Shown one piece after another: positions 42,418 through 52,464 of a stretch of 64,000 nt of DNA. The stretch is from Methyloglobulus morosus KoM1 (GTDB taxonomy: Bacteria > Pseudomonadota > Gammaproteobacteria > Methylococcales > Methylomonadaceae): NCBI RefSeq assembly GCF_000496735.2, contig NZ_AYLO01000044.1:1-64000 (forward strand). Direction: 5' to 3'. Numbering within the stretch: the stretch's first letter is position 1; each line of letters starts with the position of its first letter. The notes under the pieces were generated by a model. The model worked only from the letters and a program-made list of their open reading frames with translations, did no database searches and had not been told where the DNA came from. Made by a program: the position numbers and the translations under genes.

Positions 42418-45024
42418 TTACAACACCCGTTTGACTTCGGTGCGTTCAAAGACTTCGATTTGGTCACCTATCTTGACATCATTGTAATTCTTTACGCCGA
42501 TGCCACAATCCATGCCCATTTTAACTTCGGCCACATCGTCTTTGAAACGTCGCAAGGATTCTAATTGGCCTTCATAAATCACCACGTTTTCCCGCAATAC
42601 GCGGATGGGCAGGTTGCGCTTGACATAGCCGTCTACGACCATACAGCCCGCAATCGCACCAAACTTGGGTGATTTGAAGACATCACGGACTTCGGCAAGG
42701 CCGACAATTTGTTCCCTGATTTCAGGTGCCATCATGCCGCTGATGGATTTTTTGACTTCATCAATGGCTTCGTAAATGATGCTGTAATAATGCAGGTCTA
42801 CGCCTTTTTCTTCGATCAAGCGGCGAGCCGTCGCGTCCGCCCTGACATTGAAGCCCATTAAAATGGCATTTGAAGCTAATGCCAAATTAACGTCACCTTC
42901 GTTGATGCCACCAACGCCGCCATAAACAACCTTAACTTCCACTTCTTCGGTGGATAGGTCAACCAAGGAGCCCCGTAAGGCTTCCAAGCTGCCTTGGACA
43001 TCGGTTTTGAGGACGAGGTTGACGCTCGCGATTTCACCAGCCGTCATCCTGGAGAAAACTTCATCCAGTTTGGATGCGCTTTGGGCGGCATGTTTGCTGA
43101 AACGCTTGCGGTCTTCGCGGTGTTTAGCCAAGTCTTTGGCGATACGCTCGTTTTGTACGACCAGGAATTCATCGCCAGCAAAGGGCGTTCCAGACAAGCC
43201 GAGGATTTCTACTGGAACGCATGGGCCGGCTTCTTTGATGGTTTTGCCATTTTCATTGAACATGGCGCGAACCCGACCAAATTCATGTCCGCACAAGACC
43301 ATTTGGCCATTTTCCAACGTGCCTTTCTGGATCAAAATCGTTGCCACCGCACCTCGGCCTTTGTCCAAGCGGGATTCGATGACAATACCGGAAGCCGCGC
43401 CTTCAATAGGGGCTTTCAGTTCCAGGATTTCGGTTTGTACAACCAATGCTTCGATCAGGTCATCAATACCTTCCCCGGTTTTGGCGGAGATTTTAAGGAA
43501 TTGGACATCGCCCCCCCACTCTTCGGGGATGACATTGATGTTGGCTAGTTCCTGCATGACTTTTTCAGGATTGGCATCGGCCTTGTCGATTTTGTTGATG
43601 GCGACGATAATCGGCACATTCGCGGCACGGGCGTGATCGACGGCTTCTTTGGTTTGCGGCATCACGCCATCGTCTGCCGCAACTACGACGATGACTACGT
43701 CCGTGACATCCGCCCCCCGTGCGCGCATTGCGGTGAATGCGGCATGGCCTGGGGTGTCGAGAAAGGTCACCGAGCCGTGGTCGGTCTTGACCTGATACGC
43801 GCCGATATGCTGTGTAATGCCGCCCGCTTCGCCTGCGGCAACACGGGTTTTACGGATGTAATCAAGCAGGGAAGTCTTGCCGTGGTCCACATGGCCCATG
43901 ATGGTCACAATCGGTGCCCTTGGTACGGCTGCACGGTTGTCTTCCTGTTGGGCTTCGGCAAGCAGTTCTTGCTCAAAGTCGTCTTCATTTTGCATGACGG
44001 CCTTATGCCCCATTTCCTCCACCAAGATAGCGGCCGTTTCCTGGTCTATGCTTTGGTTGATGGTCGCCATAATGCCCAGCTTCATCAGTTGTTTGATAAC
44101 TAGTGCGGCTTTTACGCTCATTTTTTGGGCGAGATCGGAGACGATAATCACTTCCGGGATTGTCACTTCTTTGACTATCGGGGCAACAGGCATCTCGAAT
44201 TGATGCTTGCCGTCCGATTGGATGGTATTACGCGAAGAAGTTTTTTTCTTTTTGCCGCGTCGCGGTATTGAGCGACCGTCATCATCCAGTTTATTCCTGT
44301 GCAGCGTTTCCTTTTTGCCTTCTGCCAGTTGCTTGACCCGTTCGGAATTCCTTTTGATGGATTCCTCCAGACGCCGCTCTTTTTCGTCCAGCTTTTTCTT
44401 GGGTTCTTCCGCTTCCTTAAGTTTCGTAGGTTTTTCGTGCTTAACTTTCTTCTCTGTTTTTATGGCTGAAGCATCATGTTCGCTAGCCAAGCCAGGTTTG
44501 GCAATTTCGGGGGCGACCGCTTGCTCAACTACGGGTTTGTCGGCTACGGGTTCAATTATGTCGGTTGTTGAAGTGGGTTGCTGCGATTCCGGCTCGATAG
44601 GTGCAGGACTTTCGTCAACAACTGTTTGTGTCTGCGGAAGGGGTGAAAGATCAGGCTGGATAACTTCCTCGACCACTTCAAGCTTTTCGGGCTCGGATGC
44701 CTTCAATTCTTTAGGGTTGATATAGGTTTTCTTTTTACGAACTTCTACGCTGATGGTTTTTTGTGTGCTTCCAGGTGCATTTGGTTGTTTGATTTCAATG
44801 ATTTTTCGGCGTTCAAGCGTTACCCGCCTAGGGGCGCTTTCAATTTCTGCTGTCGGTTTTCCGTGCCGATTACGCAGATGCGCCAGCAATTTCATTTGAT
44901 CGTCGTCGCTAATGACATCATCAGGTTCGCTGAGCGTAAGCCCTGCTTCTTTAAGCTGTACTATTAGCCGTTCCAAAGGTATTTTTACTACCTCGGCTAA
45001 TTCACGCACTGTTTTGTCGCTCAT
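42418..45024 (-). CDS. infB: translation initiation factor IF-2
   Basis: An 868-residue GTPase that brings initiator tRNA to the 30S subunit. It has the N-terminal IF2_N domain ([20 protein letters not shown]), a long charged linker (about residues 60-260) and a second IF2_N-like region. The G domain shows [32 protein letters not shown] in parts and [14 protein letters not shown]-terminal domains end [12 protein letters not shown]. Length and domain order match gammaproteobacterial IF-2. It lies between nusA and rbfA. Confidence 0.97.
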   Translation of the reverse strand: MSDKTVRELAEVVKIPLERLIVQLKEAGLTLSEPDDVISDDDQMKLLAHLRNRHGKPTAEIESAPRRVTLERRKIIEIKQPNAPGSTQKTISVEVRKKKTYINPKELKASEPEKLEVVEEVIQPDLSPLPQTQTVVDESPAPIEPESQQPTSTTDIIEPVADKPVVEQAVAPEIAKPGLASEHDASAIKTEKKVKHEKPTKLKEAEEPKKKLDEKERRLEESIKRNSERVKQLAEGKKETLHRNKLDDDGRSIPRRGKKKKTSSRNTIQSDGKHQFEMPVAPIVKEVTIPEVIIVSDLAQKMSVKAALVIKQLMKLGIMATINQSIDQETAAILVEEMGHKAVMQNEDDFEQELLAEAQQEDNRAAVPRAPIVTIMGHVDHGKTSLLDYIRKTRVAAGEAGGITQHIGAYQVKTDHGSVTFLDTPGHAAFTAMRARGADVTDVVIVVVAADDGVMPQTKEAVDHARAANVPIIVAINKIDKADANPEKVMQELANINVIPEEWGGDVQFLKISAKTGEGIDDLIEALVVQTEILELKAPIEGAASGIVIESRLDKGRGAVATILIQKGTLENGQMVLCGHEFGRVRAMFNENGKTIKEAGPCVPVEILGLSGTPFAGDEFLVVQNERIAKDLAKHREDRKRFSKHAAQSASKLDEVFSRMTAGEIASVNLVLKTDVQGSLEALRGSLVDLSTEEVEVKVVYGGVGGINEGDVNLALASNAILMGFNVRADATARRLIEEKGVDLHYYSIIYEAIDEVKKSISGMMAPEIREQIVGLAEVRDVFKSPKFGAIAGCMVVDGYVKRNLPIRVLRENVVIYEGQLESLRRFKDDVAEVKMGMDCGIGVKNYNDVKIGDQIEVFERTEVKRVL

Positions 45025-45036
45025 AATTCGCTCCTT

Positions 45037-46551
45037 TTATTCGCCTGATGTTTCAGCAAACCACGGTTCGCGGGCTTTCATAATTAGTCGTCCGGCACGG
45101 TCTTCAGTCATGTCCGTCAAACCCAATAAGTCGTCAACAGACTGTTCCGCCAAGTCTTCCATAGTTAAAATGCCTAGGCTTGCCATTTCATGGGCCAAGT
45201 CTTTATCCATGCCTTCCATGGACAGCAAATCATCCGCAGGCTCTGCTGATTCAATGGTTTCTTCGGCGGCGATGGCCTTGATAAGCAGGGCATCTTTGGC
45301 GCGGCTACGCAATTCGTTGACCAGGGCTTCGTCGAACCCTTCGATTGCCAGCATTTCGCTGAGCGGGACGTAGGCAATTTCTTCGACGGTATTGAAGCCT
45401 TCATCGACCAAGATCATGGCAATATCGTCATCGACATCCAGTTGTTCAACGAATAATTGCTTGATTTTAGCGCCCTCGGCTTCGCTTTTTTCTTCTGCCT
45501 TGGTGGCATCCAGGACATTGAGTTCCCAGCCTGTCAGTTGGGTCGCCAAGCGTACGTTTTGGCCGCCCCGTCCAATAGCTTGGGACAGGTTTTCCGAACT
45601 TACCGCCAGATCCATGCTGTGCTTGTCTTCGTCCACAACAATGGACTGGATTTCGGCAGGTGCCATCGCATTGATGACAAACTGCGCTTCACTCGGATTC
45701 CAGAGAATAATATCGATACGTTCACCCGCCAGTTCGTTGGTGACGGATTGGACTCTTGAGCCGCGCATCCCTACGCAAGCACCCACAGGGTCGAGTCTGG
45801 GGTCATTGCCTTTAACCGCTATTTTGGCGCGGGAACCAGGATCACGGGCCGCCCCCATAATGGAAATCATGCCTTCATTGACCTCCGGCACTTCCAGGCG
45901 GAACAGTGCGATCAACAACTCTGGTGCGGTGCGGCTGATGAAAAGCTGTGGGCCACGAGCCTCCGAACGGACTTCTTTAAGATAGCCGCGAATTCGGTCG
46001 CCATTGCGGATGGCTTCACGCGGGATCATGTCTTCTTTCGCTATAAAGGCCTCGACATGGCCGCCCAAGTCCAGATAGACATTGCCTTTCTCTATGCGTT
46101 TTACGATGCCCGTAATGAGTTCGCCAACCCGGCTTTGATAGGCTTCAACTATTTTTCTGCGTTCGGCTTCGCGCACCTTGTGGATAATGACCTGTTTAGC
46201 CGTTTGTGCGGCAATCCGGCCAAAATCGACGGATTCGATTTCTTCCTGGATGACATCGCCGACCATGATGTTTGGATCTTCCATTTGGGCGGCTTCTAAT
46301 AGGATTTGCGAGGCGGGGAATTCCACGTCGCCGTCTATTTCTGGGTTGGCATCGACGACATCCCATTGGCGATAGGTGACGTAATCCCCGGTTTTTCTAT
46401 CGATAATGACGCGAACTTTTATTTGGTTGCTATGGCGCTTGATGGTGGCTGCTTCCAAGGCTGATTCAATCGCTTCAAAGACAATTTCTTTATCGATGTC
46501 TTTTTCGTTAGAAAATACCTCGGCCACCAATAGAATTTCTTTATTTGCCAT
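45037..46551 (-). CDS. nusA: transcription termination/antitermination factor NusA
   Basis: A 504-residue RNA polymerase-binding factor. From the N-terminus: NusA N-domain (MANKEILLVAEVFSNEKDID), S1 domain (VGELITGIVKRIEKGNVYLD), two KH domains (GACVGMRGSRVQSVTNELAG and SQAIGRGGQNVRLATQLTGW), and two acidic C-terminal AR repeats (VDEGFNTVEEIAYVPLSEML and MASLGILTMEDLAEQSVDDL). Start taken at 46551, eleven bases inside the rimP end, giving the usual N-terminus. Confidence 0.97.
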   Translation of the reverse strand: MANKEILLVAEVFSNEKDIDKEIVFEAIESALEAATIKRHSNQIKVRVIIDRKTGDYVTYRQWDVVDANPEIDGDVEFPASQILLEAAQMEDPNIMVGDVIQEEIESVDFGRIAAQTAKQVIIHKVREAERRKIVEAYQSRVGELITGIVKRIEKGNVYLDLGGHVEAFIAKEDMIPREAIRNGDRIRGYLKEVRSEARGPQLFISRTAPELLIALFRLEVPEVNEGMISIMGAARDPGSRAKIAVKGNDPRLDPVGACVGMRGSRVQSVTNELAGERIDIILWNPSEAQFVINAMAPAEIQSIVVDEDKHSMDLAVSSENLSQAIGRGGQNVRLATQLTGWELNVLDATKAEEKSEAEGAKIKQLFVEQLDVDDDIAMILVDEGFNTVEEIAYVPLSEMLAIEGFDEALVNELRSRAKDALLIKAIAAEETIESAEPADDLLSMEGMDKDLAHEMASLGILTMEDLAEQSVDDLLGLTDMTEDRAGRLIMKAREPWFAETSGE

Positions 46552-47026
46552 TGCGTCCTCCTTTCTCAATTAAATAGTCAGGCACCAAACGCGCTTTGCT
46601 CATCGCTGCGAAAGGCACTTCAAAAATCTGGTCTGCTTCACGCAGGGTAATTATCTCGTCTACAACCTTTTCAATAACACCGGTTATTTTTTTTCGTTCG
46701 CCGATGGCTTGGTACAGGTTCACCAAGACGGTGCTGCCGATAAATTGTTCGAACTGGTGGAGGTTAAAAAACGGCCTGTCCACACCGGGCGAAGACACTT
46801 CCAATTGGTAATTGCCCTGGATCGGGTCTTCCACATCCAACACGCCGCTGATTTGGTGGCTGACTTTGGAACAATCATCCACCAGTATGCCATTGGAACT
46901 GTCGATATAAACCCTGAGTAAGCCGTTTCTGGGGTGCGGGTGATATTCAATGCCCCAGCACTCATAGCCCAGCCCTTCCACAATAGGTTCGATCAGTGTG
47001 AGCAAATGCTCAGGCGCCCGCTTCAT
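46541..47026 (-). CDS. rimP: ribosome maturation factor RimP
   Basis: A 161-residue 30S assembly factor. I use the ATG at 47026 (MKRAPEHLLTLIEPIVEGLG) because it matches the family and follows GAGGAACGA. Conserved parts are GYECWGIEYHPHPRNGLLRV, IDSSNGILVDDCSKVSHQIS and EVSSPGVDRPFFNLHQFEQF. First gene of the rimP-nusA-infB-rbfA-truB operon. Confidence 0.95.
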   Translation of the reverse strand: MKRAPEHLLTLIEPIVEGLGYECWGIEYHPHPRNGLLRVYIDSSNGILVDDCSKVSHQISGVLDVEDPIQGNYQLEVSSPGVDRPFFNLHQFEQFIGSTVLVNLYQAIGERKKITGVIEKVVDEIITLREADQIFEVPFAAMSKARLVPDYLIEKGGRNGK

Positions 47027-47051
47027 TCGTTCCTCATAAATCTTCACACAT

Positions 47052-47073
47052 AAAAAAAGAGCCAACGGCTCTT
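47052..47073 (-). terminator. terminator or attenuator just before rimP
   Basis: On the minus strand AAGAGCC-GTT-GGCTCTT is followed by a seven-base T run, 26 bases before the rimP ATG. In this place it can end an upstream transcript or attenuate the operon, a sensible target for NusA feedback. Confidence 0.8.
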
Positions 47074-47149
47074 CCCTAATCATACCTGCAAGATGTTACT
47101 TGCAAGTGAAACCTGCCCATCCGCTTCCCGTTCCGAAGCCCCAAAATAA

Positions 47150-47171
47150 AAAACCCCAAAGTGGGGCTTTC
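47150..47171 (-). terminator. terminator upstream of the rimP operon
   Basis: On the minus strand AAGCCCCACTTTGGGG followed by TTTTTT. It ends whatever is transcribed from 47180-47270, a segment that resembles a decayed tRNA (see rejected items). Confidence 0.65.
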
Positions 47172-47351
47172 TTATTATTGGTAGCGGAGACTCGCAACCG
47201 TTTTATCCTGCTTTTTTCAACAACAGGACTGCCTGGGCAAGTCCACTAAGCTAAAAGATTATTATACATATAACAAGGAAGATTTGTACAGTCATTTCTT
47301 GAAGGCGTGAAATGATGGGTATTAAAAAGGAGTTCGGTAAGAATTAAGGCT

Positions 47352-47768
47352 TTGCCCCTTTTTCTATCCTCTTTTTCCAAAGTGCCCTATCTTGAACATC
47401 ATTGGCAATTGCCAAAAGGCTTTATCGATAAAAATCAGAAAAATCCATTTAATTTTACGAGGGAAGAATGGAACAAGTCGTTAAGAACCGACAAGCATCC
47501 CGAAAAAATAATAATTCAGCTTCAAGAATGCTGGTTCATCTTCGATAGCCGAAAAGCCTTTGAGCAAGCCTTATATGATGGGGGATATGCTTTGGTTCGT
47601 GACGACAAGCGCGGCTATGTCGCTGTCGATAGCCATGGTGAGGTCTCTCGTGTATTGGCTCAAACCCGACCTGACAGTTACCGAATTTTCAGGGTGTCTG
47701 TCAGTTTAGGTTTGGTTCAGTTTTTTTTCATCCCAAATCAATTCCCCACTGAGCAAGGTTTCCATTAG
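47352..47768 (+). pseudogene. relaxase/mobilisation-protein fragment
   Basis: A 138-codon frame starting with TTG. Its middle (HHWQLPKGFIDKNQKNPFNF, REEWNKSLRTDKHPEKI, FDSRKAFEQALYDGGYALVR, DDKRGYVAVDSHGEV) has the pattern of an internal region of plasmid/ICE relaxases, where a helper domain reads ...AL-x-x-x-GY-x-LA-x-GD-RRGFVAVD-x-x-GEV. The catalytic tyrosine and three-histidine motif are absent, and the last 35 residues look unrelated, so this is a remnant left after integration or recombination. The family call is from recalled pattern only. Confidence 0.5.
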
Positions 47769-48150
47769 CGTTCGACCATTACAGTCCTTGCCTTGATGAG
47801 TCCTTTCATTAAATAAACAAGCCATTTGTCTTGGTTTTTCTGTAAGGTTTCCAAATATCCGTAAAGCCGCCCACGGAAGGTGATTTGATAGAACTCCTGA
47901 GCCTTAAGTGCGCTTAACCGGCCTTTGATGTTTTTAAGTTGTGCCTGAGCTAATATAGAACACATGCCAGTCCCCAGAATAAAGATACCACACTGCGCAA
48001 CTTGTTACTGGTGCGATGTTGGCCGTATGCAGGGAAATCTATGGCGCAACTGATAACGGCTTGTTCGGTGGCATCGAAAATTTAAGTATAGATGTAATTG
48101 CGTTTTCTCACCCCAACTGCTTGCCTATGTGTCGATAAGCCATTGGTAGG
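47769..48150. other. intergenic stretch, probably decayed DNA
   Basis: No gene can be supported. A 66-codon frame on the minus strand (47765-47965) has no recognisable domain and is likely chance or a fragment of the same lost mobile element as the relaxase remnant. Confidence 0.45.
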
Positions 48151-48786
48151 TCATTTGTTAATGATATTAAAGCAACATGCGCCACTACCCTTTGCCATAC
48201 ATTCCGAAAGCTCAATGTCTTTTTCCAATAAGGCCGTCATAAAGGCAATATCAAATTTACAAATCTCAGTATGCTTTTGTGCTAAATCATGAAAAATACA
48301 GTTGTATGCTTTGATCGTATTCTGTTCAGGACTTCCAGGATCAACCTTGTTGTGAGTTTTAAAACCCAATTCGTCCATAATTTTTAACAACTCCAACTTG
48401 CGCTCGTCCGGCGATTTTCCCGTAAAACGGTATAAATAACTTTGCGAGAGGCTTTCGCCCAGCTTAGACATATAACGCTGAAAAGCTTCTGCACCTATTT
48501 CGGTTTTTAGGTCAGAAAGCATAAGTTGGGAAAACCAGGCATATTGCTTAGGGAAGCTGTTGATGCCGGCTTCGGTCAGGACGTAACGCCGCACAGGACG
48601 ACCGCCTGTTTTGTGCAGCACGCCCGCCTGAAGATAGCCTTCCAGTTCCAATACGGAAATGTGCTGCTGAACCGCATTGCGAGATATATGCAATGACTTG
48701 GCAAGTTCATCAATGCACAGCCCTTTTTTATGCTCTAGCAGCAGTTCTAATAATTGGCGTTGGCGCAAGCCGATTGGGTCAGCCAT
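48151..48786 (-). CDS. SufR-like Fe-S helix-turn-helix regulator
   Basis: A 211-residue transcription regulator. The N-terminal winged HTH reads LCIDELAKSLHISRNAVQQH, followed by a wing (LHKTGGRPVRRYVLTEAG). The C-terminal part has cysteines at about 163, 176, 196 and 204/205 (YNCIFHDLAQKHTEICKF and ECMAKGSGACCF). The first pair has the C-x12-C spacing and sequence flavour of SufR, the cyanobacterial [4Fe-4S] repressor, so a redox-, iron- or NO-sensitive cluster is likely. It is divergent from a truncated haemoglobin and a flavoreductase, with a 45-base palindrome between. Confidence 0.82.
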   Translation of the reverse strand: MADPIGLRQRQLLELLLEHKKGLCIDELAKSLHISRNAVQQHISVLELEGYLQAGVLHKTGGRPVRRYVLTEAGINSFPKQYAWFSQLMLSDLKTEIGAEAFQRYMSKLGESLSQSYLYRFTGKSPDERKLELLKIMDELGFKTHNKVDPGSPEQNTIKAYNCIFHDLAQKHTEICKFDIAFMTALLEKDIELSECMAKGSGACCFNIINK

Positions 48787-48830
48787 GTCGTTTCCTATTG
48801 ATGTCGCATTGCGAGCGTATCAGTAAAAGC

Positions 48831-48875
48831 ATGTCAAAGTCTGTGAAATATTACCAAATTCACAGCTTATGACAT
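48831..48875. promoter_or_regulatory. 45-bp nested palindrome, probable operator
   Basis: ATGTCA-N4-CTGTGAA-N11-TTCACAG-N4-TGACAT: two perfect inverted repeats with identical spacing on both sides. It lies in the divergent promoter region between the regulator and the haemoglobin gene, 45 bases from the regulator start. Binding by the Fe-S regulator is inferred. Confidence 0.75.
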
Positions 48876-48998
48876 ATTATTATTGTATTAATAATAGTTA
48901 TTCGATATTATACTGCCATGATCTACAGCATTCGGTTGCGGTAGGGTCATTGCGTGTTTTAGCACTAAATAATTCACTTATATATCGGGAGATTACAC

Positions 48999-49367
48999 AT
49001 GAGCACAACACTTTACGAACGAATCGGCGGTGAACCGGCAGTCAATGCTGCTGTTGAACTTTTTTACCGCAAAGTGCTGGATGACAGCACGGTATACCGT
49101 TTTTTTGGCAACACCGACATGGACACACAAATCGCCAAGCAAAAGGCGTTCTTTACAATGGCGTTCGGTGGGCCCAACAACTATACCGGACAAGACATGC
49201 GGAATGCCCATGCCAAACTGGTCACTATGGGCTTAAACGAAGACCATTTCAATGCCGTCATGAAACATTTGGGTGATACCTTGGTTGAATTGAATGTACC
49301 GGGGGATTTGATCGCCGAGGCCGCAGCCATTGCCGAAAGCGCCCGTGATGATGTGTTGGGCAAATAG
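48999..49367 (+). CDS. glbN: group 1 truncated haemoglobin
   Basis: A 122-residue 2/2 haemoglobin of the TrHbN class. It starts SLYERIGGE-like (TTLYERIGGEPAVNAAVELF), has FFGNTDMDTQIAKQKAFFTM, the GGPNNYTG turn and the proximal histidine region MRNAHAKLVTMGLNEDHFNA. TrHbN proteins bind O2 and NO and several act as NO dioxygenases. It is preceded by CGGGAGA and followed 64 bases later by a ferredoxin-type reductase, a natural electron donor. Confidence 0.93.
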   Translation: MSTTLYERIGGEPAVNAAVELFYRKVLDDSTVYRFFGNTDMDTQIAKQKAFFTMAFGGPNNYTGQDMRNAHAKLVTMGLNEDHFNAVMKHLGDTLVELNVPGDLIAEAAAIAESARDDVLGK

Positions 49368-49431
49368 CTAACACCCCCGTGAACCGTAAGGGTGGTCACG
49401 TAGCCCTCCTTGCGGCTTGCTGGTGCAATCT

Positions 49432-50403
49432 ATGTCTACTACTTTAACTATCGACCAAAACCGTTACAAGTGCGAGGCTGGCGAGACCGTCCTCGATACT
49501 TTATTACGGGAAAATGTTAACCTTTCCTACGCCTGCAAAAAAGGCACCTGCCATAGTTGCCTAGTGCGAAGTGATGTCGCCCCTCCGGGGCTTGCTCAGT
49601 CAGGGTTGAAAAATACCCTGACAAAACAGAATTATTTCCTTGCCTGCCAGTGTTATCCAGAACAGGACATGCAGATAAGGCTTCCCGACCAGTCGGAGTT
49701 TTACCGGATGGGGACAGTCATTACTAACAAGTTGCTAAACAGGAATACGATCCTGTTAGTCATGGCATTTGAGGATGCCTTTGAATTCAATGCCGGGCAG
49801 TTTGTCAACCTGCAACGCAGTGATGGCCTGACGCGCAGTTATTCCATCGCCAATATCCCGGAAGTATCCAATACGCTGGAATTCCATATTCGTCGCTTGC
49901 CTGACGGTGTGTTCAGCACATGGCTGCATGATGAAGTCAATGTCGGCGATTCCATTGCCGTCTCGGAGCCACGAGGACACTGCTTCTACATCCCTGAGCG
50001 CCGTGAGCAAGGAATACTGCTCGTTGGCACTGGAACTGGCTTGGCGCCGCTGGCAGGCATATTGAACGATGCCTTGGCGAATGGTCATTCAGGGCCCATC
50101 CATCTGTTTCATGGTAGCCGTGAACTGGAAGATTTGTACCGGATTGACGAAATGCGTCAGTTAGCCCAACAGAAGCCCAATTTCCATTACACCCCATGCT
50201 TATCGGGCAGCGAAGTGCCTGAAGGTTTTGCCGCTGGTCGAGTCAATGACATTGTGTTTTCACAAATTCCCGATCTCAAAAGCTGGCGTGTCTTTTTATG
50301 CGGTCATCCAGAAATGGTCAACCTGATGAAAAAACGCACTTTTATCAAAGGTGCTGCAATTGCGGATATTTATGCCGATGCATTCTTGATTTCATATCAT
50401 TAA
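49432..50403 (+). CDS. 2Fe-2S ferredoxin-FAD/NAD(P)H oxidoreductase
   Basis: A 323-residue electron-transfer flavoprotein. The N-terminal plant-type ferredoxin domain has CKKGTCHSCLVR and a fourth cysteine in FLACQCYPEQ. The FAD domain includes RSYSIAN (RxYS motif), and the NAD domain has VGTGTGLAPLAGIL and FLCGHPEMV. This is the MmoC/BenC/AscD reductase architecture. Start chosen at ATG 49432, where MSTTLTIDQNRYKCEAGETV begins; a start 15 bases upstream is possible. It likely reduces the neighbouring haemoglobin, forming a two-protein NO or O2 detoxification pair. Confidence 0.9.
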   Translation: MSTTLTIDQNRYKCEAGETVLDTLLRENVNLSYACKKGTCHSCLVRSDVAPPGLAQSGLKNTLTKQNYFLACQCYPEQDMQIRLPDQSEFYRMGTVITNKLLNRNTILLVMAFEDAFEFNAGQFVNLQRSDGLTRSYSIANIPEVSNTLEFHIRRLPDGVFSTWLHDEVNVGDSIAVSEPRGHCFYIPERREQGILLVGTGTGLAPLAGILNDALANGHSGPIHLFHGSRELEDLYRIDEMRQLAQQKPNFHYTPCLSGSEVPEGFAAGRVNDIVFSQIPDLKSWRVFLCGHPEMVNLMKKRTFIKGAAIADIYADAFLISYH

Positions 50404-50442
50404 ACGAAAAAGCTATCTCGATGGACATGGCATCGATTGACC

Positions 50443-51656
50443 TAGTAGTCAGTCATGTTGAAACCGCAGGATAGAGTCGAGCCAGTTTGCGTCGAGCGTC
50501 CTGATTGGTGAAGCGCCAATTGACCGGTGTGGCCTTTAAATTACGTTCCTGCACATTTGCCTCAACCTCACGACGCAGAGTTTCTTTGTCTGGGATTCGC
50601 TTCGACAGGCACATATTGGACAAGACAGCCAGTTCGATTTCGGCGATATTCAGCCAACTCCCATGTTTTGGGGTGTAGTGGAATTCCAACCTTCGCGCCA
50701 ATTCCCGTGCCTGTTCGGCCGGAAATGCTTCATATAAAGAAGCGATTTTATGCGTATTAAGATTATCCAGTACCACACGAATGACCATCGCATCAGGATA
50801 AAGGTCTGCGATATGTTTCATGCAGTGGGCAAATTCAATCTTGGTGCGTCGATCAGTGATGTCCACTTGGCGAAAGCCGCGTTTCGGTTCACAGATCATC
50901 ATTAAATCGCAAACGCCCATGCGTTCATATTCGGTGTCATAGCGTGCAGGTATCCCCGGTTCAGCAGGTATGGGCTCGCGTGCTTCAGCGATAAGTTGCT
51001 TGGGGCTTTCGTCAAAACAAACCATCGGGCGTTTGGGGTCATAAGGTTCTTCGTAAAGATCCAGGACGTCCTCCATGGCGGCCACAAAATCAGAACTTAC
51101 CCCTGGAATGCACCATTCCTGCTTCTGCCAGGGTTTTAGGGTGTTTTTTTAAAAGCTGACGGATGGTTTCATAACTACAACTGTCGGAATAGGACAGCTC
51201 CACGACTTTGTCGGCTAACAGCCGTAATGTCCAGTGATCATGCCCTTCCGGCGCATCACTACAAGCCACGGCAATCAGATGGGCGGCTTGCTTCTCCGTC
51301 AGCTTTGGCGCCTTTCCGGGGCGTGGGCGGTCTTTCAGTGCGGCCTCCGGCCCTTCCTCGACACACCTCTGGCGTGTTTTGTAGACCATTGACGGGGAAA
51401 CAGCCAAGGCTTCAATGATGGCTTAGTCTTGGAAACCGGCTGCGGCCTTTAACAAAATGCGCGCCCGCGTATGGCTTCGCGATGCGCTTTTCCCTTTGCG
51501 TATTAGCCTTTCCAAGTTCTGAATTTCGTCGTCAGACAGAGTCACTTTATATTTAATGGCGGGCATGGGCAAACCTCGGGAGTCGTTTGACCTATGCTAT
51601 AACATAGTGGTTTAAAAATATATCCTATCGCTTTGTTTTATAATGACTGACTACTA
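50443..51656 (-). mobile_element. IS630-family insertion sequence
   Basis: Perfect 15-bp inverted ends CTAGTAGTCAGTCAT (50442-50456) and ATGACTGACTACTAG (51643-51657). TA dinucleotides at both borders fit the TA target duplication of IS630/Tc1-mariner elements, giving an element of about 1.2 kb. It carries one transposase gene on the minus strand that is not intact. Confidence 0.88.
50453..51566 (-). pseudogene. IS630 family transposase, interrupted
   Basis: DDE transposase. The HTH part begins at 51566 (MPAIKYKVTLSDDEIQNLER). An in-frame TAA lies at 51423-51425 in QD*AIIEALAVSPSMVY. A frame change is then needed at an A7 run (51144-51150 on the plus strand as T7); after it the reading continues as LKPWQKQEWCIPGVSSDFVA and into the catalytic half (MVCFDESPKQLIAEA, VLDNLNTHKIASLYEAFP, HYTPKHGSWLNIAEIELAVL) with all three DDE aspartate/glutamate regions. 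Removing one A restores the frame. The stop codon suggests a dead copy; the A7 run could also be a slippage site in active relatives. Confidence 0.87.
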
Positions 51657-51937
51657 GTCCATTTAAGCTTTAAAGGGAAACTCATTTCCGTAGTTTCGTG
51701 TTTCAACGCAATCCTCGTAATCACATGGGTATCTCAAGCGTTTGCATTGAACAGCGACTAGTGAGTGACGGTTTGCTAAAACCATCCGTTTTTTGAGTAT
51801 CCTCATCAAAAAAGCCATCGATAATTATCTAAAGCAGCCAAGTCGGAACTTCATTTTTGGATTGCTTATGCGCCGGTGAATTAAGCCGTTTATGGTTTGT
51901 CCTTAATGCCGTTAATGAAAAATTTCAGCAAAAACCG

Positions 51938-52183
51938 CTAACGGGAAAAAATCGTATCCAAAGCGAAACTTAGGGGGAGATCAACCAGCGGATAACGGGG
52001 CGGTGTTACTTTAATTTTTTTGAGGGCCGCATGATTTTTTGTCAATGCTGACCAATCCAGCCTAGTCCCACTATAAACAAACATCCGCTGATTCAAAGGA
52101 AGGTCAGTGTCCAATGTTTTAAAGGTTGCACAGCCGGATAGGGCAAAGATACAAAAACAGACGGATACAAATTTTTTGAATAT
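51938..52183 (-). pseudogene. YceK/YidQ-like lipoprotein, start codon lost
   Basis: An 81-codon frame bounded upstream by TGA and opening with ATA, so no ordinary start codon exists. It encodes FKKFVSVCFCIFALSGCATF, a lipoprotein signal with lipobox LSGC, then LNQRMFVYSGTRLDWSALTK and RYPLVDLPLSFALDTIFSR. The DLP-x-S-x-x-x-DT ending is characteristic of the YceK/YidQ family of small outer-membrane lipoproteins. Either ATG mutated to ATA, or an unusual ATA start is used. The remainder of 51661-52464 has no gene I can support. Confidence 0.65.
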
Positions 52184-52464
52184 TCATCACTATAATACGG
52201 GTTGGGGTGAACAGAGAAATAGCCTGATAAATGCCTTACACCCGCACATTGCCTAAAGCCATCAATAAGCAGGCTAACGCTTTATAATACTTTAAGTTAC
52301 TGATTACTTTTGATTTTCTCTATGCGGTTAGCTTGGACAGAAAATATTTTCAAAATTGGAAAGGTTACACCGGGACAAAGCCAGTTTGAAGCGTGGCTGT
52401 TTGGGTTGTACATGTCCGCACCCCATTTCCCTTAATCAAAAATCCAATGGAGAGTTAATCATTC

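Noticed and set aside
47180-47265. tRNA-like sequence on the minus strand upstream of rimP, where E. coli has a tRNA gene
   Set aside because: It ends CTCCGCTACCA and contains TAGCTTAGTGG, but the acceptor strands do not pair and no anticodon arm can be formed in register. At most it is a decayed tRNA; I do not call a gene.
52322-52435. Short frame MRLAWTENIFKIGKVTPG... before the AAA ATPase gene
   Set aside because: About 37 codons, no clear ribosome-binding site, no recognised family; not enough to support a gene.
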